A DNA stretch of 9,741 bases, taken from contig JAURHL010000065.1 in the NCBI GenBank assembly GCA_030833305.1, forward strand, positions 1 to 9,741. Direction: 5' to 3'. This stretch comes from Acidimicrobiales bacterium. Its GTDB lineage: Bacteria; Actinomycetota; Acidimicrobiia; Acidimicrobiales; Ilumatobacteraceae. Positions 5,835-9,741 of this stretch are shown one piece after another; the first letter of the stretch is position 1; every line of letters starts with the position of its first letter. Position numbers and translations under genes: made by a program. The notes beneath the pieces are model-generated. The model was not told the DNA's origin. It saw nothing but the letters and a program-made list of their open reading frames with translations, and ran no database searches.

Positions 5835-7781
5835 TCACCAATCCGACGGCAGTTCGCGACCCATGGCTTTCCAGATTTCGGCGGCGTAGAAACGCATGCC
5901 GTCCCGGTCCAGGTGGATTCGATCAGCCGCGAAACACTCACCGGTGCAAAGTTCGGACACCAACTGCCAGTCCAGAACGGTCACGTTGGGATGTGTGTCG
6001 GTCAGGGCGCGGATCTTGGCGTTGTTGGCCGCGGTCCAGTCCCGGTTGGCCGTCAGGGTCAGCACGATCACCTTGGGGATTTCACTGGTGGCCTCCATCA
6101 GGAAGTCGAAAGTCTCCTGACTCACGGGGCCGTTGGTACCCAGGTGAACGACCGCCACGTTGACGGTGACGCCGAGATCCTCCAGTTGTTGGAAGATCTC
6201 GGCACCCATGCGGGCCTGACGATCCTGCTGGGCATCCACCACGATGCCCAGTTCGGCCAACGACGGCGCCGCGCCCTTCATCACCGAGTCCCCGATGGCG
6301 AACACGTCGTAACGAGGTGGGGCCGCGGTGGTCACCGGGGCGATGGAACCCGTCGGTTGCGAGTCGGGCGAGGACGTCGTCGTCTCCAAATCCGCGAGGA
6401 CATCGGTGACCGATCCCTCCGCCTGGTCCAGGCTGGCCTGCACGTCGTTCTGCTTCAGATCGGCCGTCATCAGGCTCACGCCGGCGAACAGTGGCAACAC
6501 GACCGAAGCCGACACGATGGCGCCGAACGAGCCCCGGCGACGTAATGCGCCCGGACCACCGCGCAACAGCGCGCCCATGGACTCACGAAGACGTCGCTCG
6601 CGAATGGGCAACTCGATGTAGCGATACGAGAACTCGGTGATGGCGATCGTGACGAGCATCGCCCCCACGAATTCATGGGGTTTCAACGCGATCCCGGTCT
6701 CATGCCGCAATGCTTGGAAGACCGGCCAATGGAACAGGTAGAGCCCGTACGATCGCTCGCCGATCACCCGGAAAACGGGGTTTCCCAACACGCGACCGGC
6801 GAGGGCCCGCTTGTGGGCCACCGCGGCGATCACCATCAGCGAACCGACACCCGTCAGGAACAAACCGCCACGAAAAAGCCACGGATCCGCGAGGTCGCCG
6901 ACATCGACCGCCGAGTACACGATGTGCACCTTCCACGACAACACCCCCACGATTCCGAGGCCGATGATCGCCACCGGATCGAGCAGGGGTCCCTTGCTCT
7001 TCATGGGTCCACGCAGCAGCGCGTAGGGTCGCCATACCAACGCCAATGCCGACCCGAGAAGCAAGCCCATCGCTCGCGTGGGGGTGGAGAGGTACAGCGC
7101 ATCGACCCGACTCACGCAACGACCGGCGATCTCCCAATACGCACCGGGAGTCGCCGCGCAATCTGCACCGATCGGAGAAGTCGGCATGAGAGCCGCCATG
7201 ACCGCCGCGATGACCGCGGCAATGCCCACGAACCACATGGCGACCCGCGGAAGTCGATCGTGTCCCCGACGAAGCACGAGCAACATCACCAGTGGCCACA
7301 CGAGGTAGAACTGCTCCTCGACCGCGAGCGACCACAAATGACGCAACGGAGCGAAGTCGTTGACCGCGGTGTAACCCGCACCGGTCCATACCTGGAACCA
7401 ATTGGATCCGTACACGACCCCCGCGAGGACATCGCCACGCAACTTGCCCAAGGCGTCGCGCTCGAAGAACGCGGTCCAGAAGATCAGCAGCACCAGCATG
7501 GTGAAGAGTGCCGGCAACAAGCGCCGCGCGCGCCGCACCCAGAATTGGCGCAACTCGATGGCGCCGGATCGCTCGGACTCGGCCACCAGCAACAAGGTGA
7601 TGAGATAACCACTGATGACGAAGAAAACTTCGACACCCAGATAGCCGCCGGGCAACCACGCCGGATTGGCGTGATAGATGATGACGGCGATGACGGCCAG
7701 GGCCCGCAGACCGTCGAGTCCGGGCAGATAAGGAACCCGACTGATCTGGGACGAACGCGAGGTCTCGGAAGTCGACGACAT
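5835..7781 (-). CDS. Membrane acyltransferase (acyltransferase 3 family) with C-terminal SGNH domain
   Basis: The 648-residue product opens with LPGLDGLRALAVIAVIIYH (19-37); H37 is the conserved catalytic His of OafA-type acyltransferases. GYLGVEVFFVISGYLIT (46-62) and SLAVEEQFYLVWP (151-163) are further family signatures. About ten hydrophobic membrane segments run to ~residue 440 and include YGLYLFHWPV (345-354). A Thr/Ser/Pro-rich linker (~465-488) leads to an SGNH hydrolase-like domain with GDS (S499), GTN (N550) and DRIH (D620, H623), so all catalytic blocks are present. Such fusions move acetyl or other acyl groups from the cytoplasm onto polysaccharides, peptidoglycan or cell-wall glycans outside the membrane: the membrane part passes the acyl group and the SGNH domain transfers it. 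The acceptor cannot be told here. The gene starts 22 bp after the aldehyde dehydrogenase stop; a GAGG lies close (about 4 bases) before the ATG. Confidence 0.92.
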   Translation of the reverse strand: MSSTSETSRSSQISRVPYLPGLDGLRALAVIAVIIYHANPAWLPGGYLGVEVFFVISGYLITLLLVAESERSGAIELRQFWVRRARRLLPALFTMLVLLIFWTAFFERDALGKLRGDVLAGVVYGSNWFQVWTGAGYTAVNDFAPLRHLWSLAVEEQFYLVWPLVMLLVLRRGHDRLPRVAMWFVGIAAVIAAVMAALMPTSPIGADCAATPGAYWEIAGRCVSRVDALYLSTPTRAMGLLLGSALALVWRPYALLRGPMKSKGPLLDPVAIIGLGIVGVLSWKVHIVYSAVDVGDLADPWLFRGGLFLTGVGSLMVIAAVAHKRALAGRVLGNPVFRVIGERSYGLYLFHWPVFQALRHETGIALKPHEFVGAMLVTIAITEFSYRYIELPIRERRLRESMGALLRGGPGALRRRGSFGAIVSASVVLPLFAGVSLMTADLKQNDVQASLDQAEGSVTDVLADLETTTSSPDSQPTGSIAPVTTAAPPRYDVFAIGDSVMKGAAPSLAELGIVVDAQQDRQARMGAEIFQQLEDLGVTVNVAVVHLGTNGPVSQETFDFLMEATSEIPKVIVLTLTANRDWTAANNAKIRALTDTHPNVTVLDWQLVSELCTGECFAADRIHLDRDGMRFYAAEIWKAMGRELPSDW

Positions 7782-7796
7782 CAGACCTCAAGTCTG
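7782..7796. repeat. Short inverted repeat at the acyltransferase start
   Basis: CAGAC and GTCTG form perfect 5-bp arms around a 5-base centre, ending one base short of the acyltransferase ATG and enclosing its only GAGG. In mRNA it would hide the ribosome site, so it could lower translation. Small enough to be chance. Confidence 0.25.
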
Positions 7797-7803
7797 CCGT
7801 GAA

Positions 7804-9231
7804 TCAGAGTTGCATCGCCTTCACTTCGCAGAACTCCTCCAGACCGAACTTGCCCGCTTCGCGTCCGAGACCACTCTGCTTGTAGCCGCCGAAGGGGGCC
7901 GCCGGATTGAACGAACCACCGTTAACTTCCACCTGACCGGCCTTCAGACGGCGGGCCACCTGCTTGGCGTGCTCGGGCGTGGCGCTCCAGACGCCGGCGG
8001 CGAGCCCGTACACCGTGTCGTTCGCGATGCGGATGGCCTCGTCCTCGTCGTCGTACGGAATGATGGACAACACGGGTCCGAAGATCTCCTCGCGAGCGAT
8101 GGTCATGTCCGGGGTGACGTTGGAGAAGATGGTGGGCCGCACGAAGAAGCCCGCCGACAAACCCTCGGGGCTGTCGGTTCCGCCGGTCACCAGCGTGGCA
8201 CCCTCGTCGATGCCCGTCTGGATGAAGCCACGAACACGCTCGCGTTGAACCGCCGACACCAACGGTCCGAGGCGCGTGGCCGGATCGAACGGGTCACCCA
8301 CGGTGAACTTGGCCGCGGTGGCCGCGGCGATCTGCTCGGCCTGCGCCAGGCGAGCTCGGGGCACCAACATGCGGGTCAACGCGGTGCAGGTCTGACCGGA
8401 GTTGGAGAAGCACTTGCCCACACCGGCCGCCACGGCCTTGGTGAAGCCCTCGTCGTCGAGGTCGTCGAGAATGACGTTCGGACTCTTGCCTCCCAACTCG
8501 AGCGACACCTTCTTCACGTTCTGCGCGGCGACCTCGGCCACGCGCTTACCGGCGCGCGTCGAACCGGTGAAGCTGACCATGTCCACGTCGGGATGGGCGG
8601 CGATGGCCTCACCGACCACGGGGCCCACACCGGTGACCAAGTTGAACACCCCGGCGGGCAGACCGGCGTCGTGAACGATCTCGGCGAGGATGAACGCGTT
8701 GATCGGTGCGACCTCGGAGGGCTTGACCACGACGGTGTTGCCGGCGGCCAGTGCGGGTGCGACCTTCAGTGCGATCTGGTGCAACGGGTAGTTCCACGGC
8801 GAAATACATCCGACGACGCCGAAGGGTTCGCGCACGACGAGCGAGTTGCCGATCTGCTCCTCGAACTCGTACGTCGACAACAGGCCGGCGGTGATGGCGA
8901 AGTTGCCCTTGGGCAAACCGACCTGGATCATGGTGGACAGTCCGACCGGCATGCCCACCTCCCGAGCGACCGCTTCGGCGATCTCCTGCGTGCGCGCTTC
9001 GAGGCCCGCGTGGATCTTCATCAGGTATTCGGCACGCTTCTCCTTGGGGAGGGCGCTCCATCCCTCGAACGCCGCGCGCGCCGCCGCCACGGCCTTGTCG
9101 ACATCGCCCACCGTTCCATCGGGGATCGTGGCGATGATCTCTTCGGTCGCCGAGTTGGTGACTTCGAGAACGCCCGTGCCTTCGGAGGGAACCCAAGCGC
9201 CGTTGATGTAAATCTTGTCGTACGTGTGCAT
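7804..9231 (-). CDS. NAD(P)-dependent aldehyde dehydrogenase
   Basis: The 475-residue product is a full-length ALDH superfamily enzyme. PWNYP (145-149, N147), VVKPSE (168-173, K170), FTGST (221-225), LELGGKSPN (244-252, with general base E245), SGQTCTA (278-284, with nucleophile C282) and EEIFGPVLS (381-389) follow in the usual order. It oxidises an aldehyde to the acid with NAD(P)+ in the cytoplasm. The overall sequence is of the broad-substrate type (aliphatic, benzaldehyde or betaine-aldehyde-like); the substrate cannot be read from motifs. ATG 9231 is supported by the family N-terminus (YDKIYINGAWVPS) and by a TAGCGT -10 box six bases upstream. It lies between metF and the acyltransferase gene with short gaps. 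A role in formaldehyde oxidation next to the C1 genes is conceivable but has no specific support. Confidence 0.94.
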   Translation of the reverse strand: MHTYDKIYINGAWVPSEGTGVLEVTNSATEEIIATIPDGTVGDVDKAVAAARAAFEGWSALPKEKRAEYLMKIHAGLEARTQEIAEAVAREVGMPVGLSTMIQVGLPKGNFAITAGLLSTYEFEEQIGNSLVVREPFGVVGCISPWNYPLHQIALKVAPALAAGNTVVVKPSEVAPINAFILAEIVHDAGLPAGVFNLVTGVGPVVGEAIAAHPDVDMVSFTGSTRAGKRVAEVAAQNVKKVSLELGGKSPNVILDDLDDEGFTKAVAAGVGKCFSNSGQTCTALTRMLVPRARLAQAEQIAAATAAKFTVGDPFDPATRLGPLVSAVQRERVRGFIQTGIDEGATLVTGGTDSPEGLSAGFFVRPTIFSNVTPDMTIAREEIFGPVLSIIPYDDEDEAIRIANDTVYGLAAGVWSATPEHAKQVARRLKAGQVEVNGGSFNPAAPFGGYKQSGLGREAGKFGLEEFCEVKAMQL

Positions 9232-9237
9232 GCGCCC

Positions 9238-9243
9238 ACGCTA
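9238..9243 (-). promoter_or_regulatory. -10 box of the aldehyde dehydrogenase gene (leaderless)
   Basis: TAGCGT on the minus strand fits TANNNT and is followed by six bases and ATG 9231. It lies within the 34-bp gap after metF, so the aldehyde dehydrogenase can be transcribed separately from metF. No strong Shine-Dalgarno sequence is present. Confidence 0.55.
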
Positions 9244-9265
9244 GGGCGACGACGGTCCGGAGTTC

Positions 9266-9741
9266 TCAGCGAGCCGACGACAAGCCGAGATTCGCGTGAA
9301 TCTCCTTGGTCGCGATACCACGATTCATGGTGTAGAAGTGCAGACCGGGTGCCCCCGCATCGAGGAGGTCGCGACTCAACTCGGTGGCCGCCTCCACGCC
9401 GACCCGACGCACGTCGTCGGGGTCGTCCACGCCGTCCAGGCGATCGGCCAACCACGTCGGAAATGCCGCCCCCGACATGCGGGCCATGGTGACGATCTGG
9501 GACTTGTTGGTCACCGGCATGATTCCCGGCAACACCGGTTTGGCCACTCCGAGTTCGTGCAGTTCCTCGCACAGCCGCACATAGACCTCGACGTCGAAGA
9601 AGAACTGCGTGATCGCCCGGCTCGCGCCGGCATCCTGCTTGCGCTTCAGCACCTCGATGTCGAACGCCGCGCTCGGCGCCTCGGGGTGCTTCTCCGGATA
9701 GGCGGCCACCGAGATGTCGAAGTCCCCGACCGTCTTCAGCC
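9266..9741 (-). CDS. metF: 5,10-methylenetetrahydrofolate reductase (partial, N-terminus outside window)
   Basis: The last ~158 residues are present; the gene continues past the right edge. The visible sequence starts LKTVGDFDISVAAYPEKHPEAP, which holds the AxYPExHPE motif of MetF. KRKQDAGASRAITQFFFD is the next signature (the flavin and folate site of the TIM barrel), then PVLPGIMPVTN, and near the end GLHFYTMNR. MetF reduces methylene-THF to 5-methyl-THF with a flavin, feeding methionine synthesis. The C-terminus is of normal bacterial length, ending shortly after the HFYTMNR block with no added regulatory domain. It is the first visible gene in the minus-strand run metF, aldehyde dehydrogenase, acyltransferase, mdh. 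Confidence 0.95.
   Translation of the reverse strand, partial: LKTVGDFDISVAAYPEKHPEAPSAAFDIEVLKRKQDAGASRAITQFFFDVEVYVRLCEELHELGVAKPVLPGIMPVTNKSQIVTMARMSGAAFPTWLADRLDGVDDPDDVRRVGVEAATELSRDLLDAGAPGLHFYTMNRGIATKEIHANLGLSSAR

Noticed and set aside
6675..7802. Long plus-strand frame opposite the acyltransferase
   Set aside because: The opposite strand encodes intact acyltransferase 3 motifs and membrane segments; this frame is a low-complexity mirror.
7810..9492. 560-codon open frame on the plus strand opposite the aldehyde dehydrogenase
   Set aside because: It is antisense to a clear ALDH with all catalytic motifs. The product is His/Arg/Gly-rich with no recognisable domain, as expected from the opposite strand of GC-rich coding DNA.

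Overview
The window is high-GC, gene-dense bacterial DNA. A WhiB-type iron-sulfur regulator, TANNNT -10 boxes placed a few bases before start codons (leaderless transcription), frequent GTG starts and strongly G/C-ending codons point to an actinomycete. Acidimicrobiia is my best guess, but that class assignment is inference. Everything reads as chromosomal: I see no tRNA, rRNA, insertion sequence, phage gene or CRISPR array.

Layout, left to right. (1) Positions 1-1396, minus: the first ~465 residues of a GH78-type alpha-L-rhamnosidase-like enzyme, cut by the left edge. It is possibly preceded by a 9-codon leaderless leader ORF that overlaps its start by ATGA. (2) 1459-2262, plus: a short glutamate formimidoyltransferase (FtcD N-terminal type). 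It ends directly against (3) 2263-2526, minus: a small WhiB-family protein whose upstream region holds a 26-bp near-palindrome. (4) 2727-4057, minus: a two-gene operon, a 2-oxoglutarate/Fe(II) oxygenase followed by a formaldehyde-activating-enzyme (Fae) homologue, joined by an ATGA overlap and followed by a likely intrinsic terminator. (5) 4093-4809, plus: a hexameric-type purine nucleoside phosphorylase, divergent from the oxygenase across 35 bp that hold two nested -10 boxes. (6) 4828-9741, minus: in transcription order metF (cut by the right edge), an aldehyde dehydrogenase, a membrane acyltransferase with a C-terminal SGNH domain, and malate dehydrogenase. These are packed with 20-34 bp gaps, but two of them appear to have their own leaderless promoters.

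The most interesting unit is the oxygenase-Fae pair. Fe/2OG oxygenases release formaldehyde when they oxidise N- or O-methyl groups, and Fae condenses formaldehyde with a pterin. A tightly coupled pair therefore suggests a demethylase with built-in formaldehyde capture, in a lineage not generally known for the tetrahydromethanopterin pathway. Three genes here touch one-carbon metabolism (formimidoyltransferase, Fae, MetF), though they lie in separate transcription units. The remaining genes are ordinary housekeeping or cell-surface functions.
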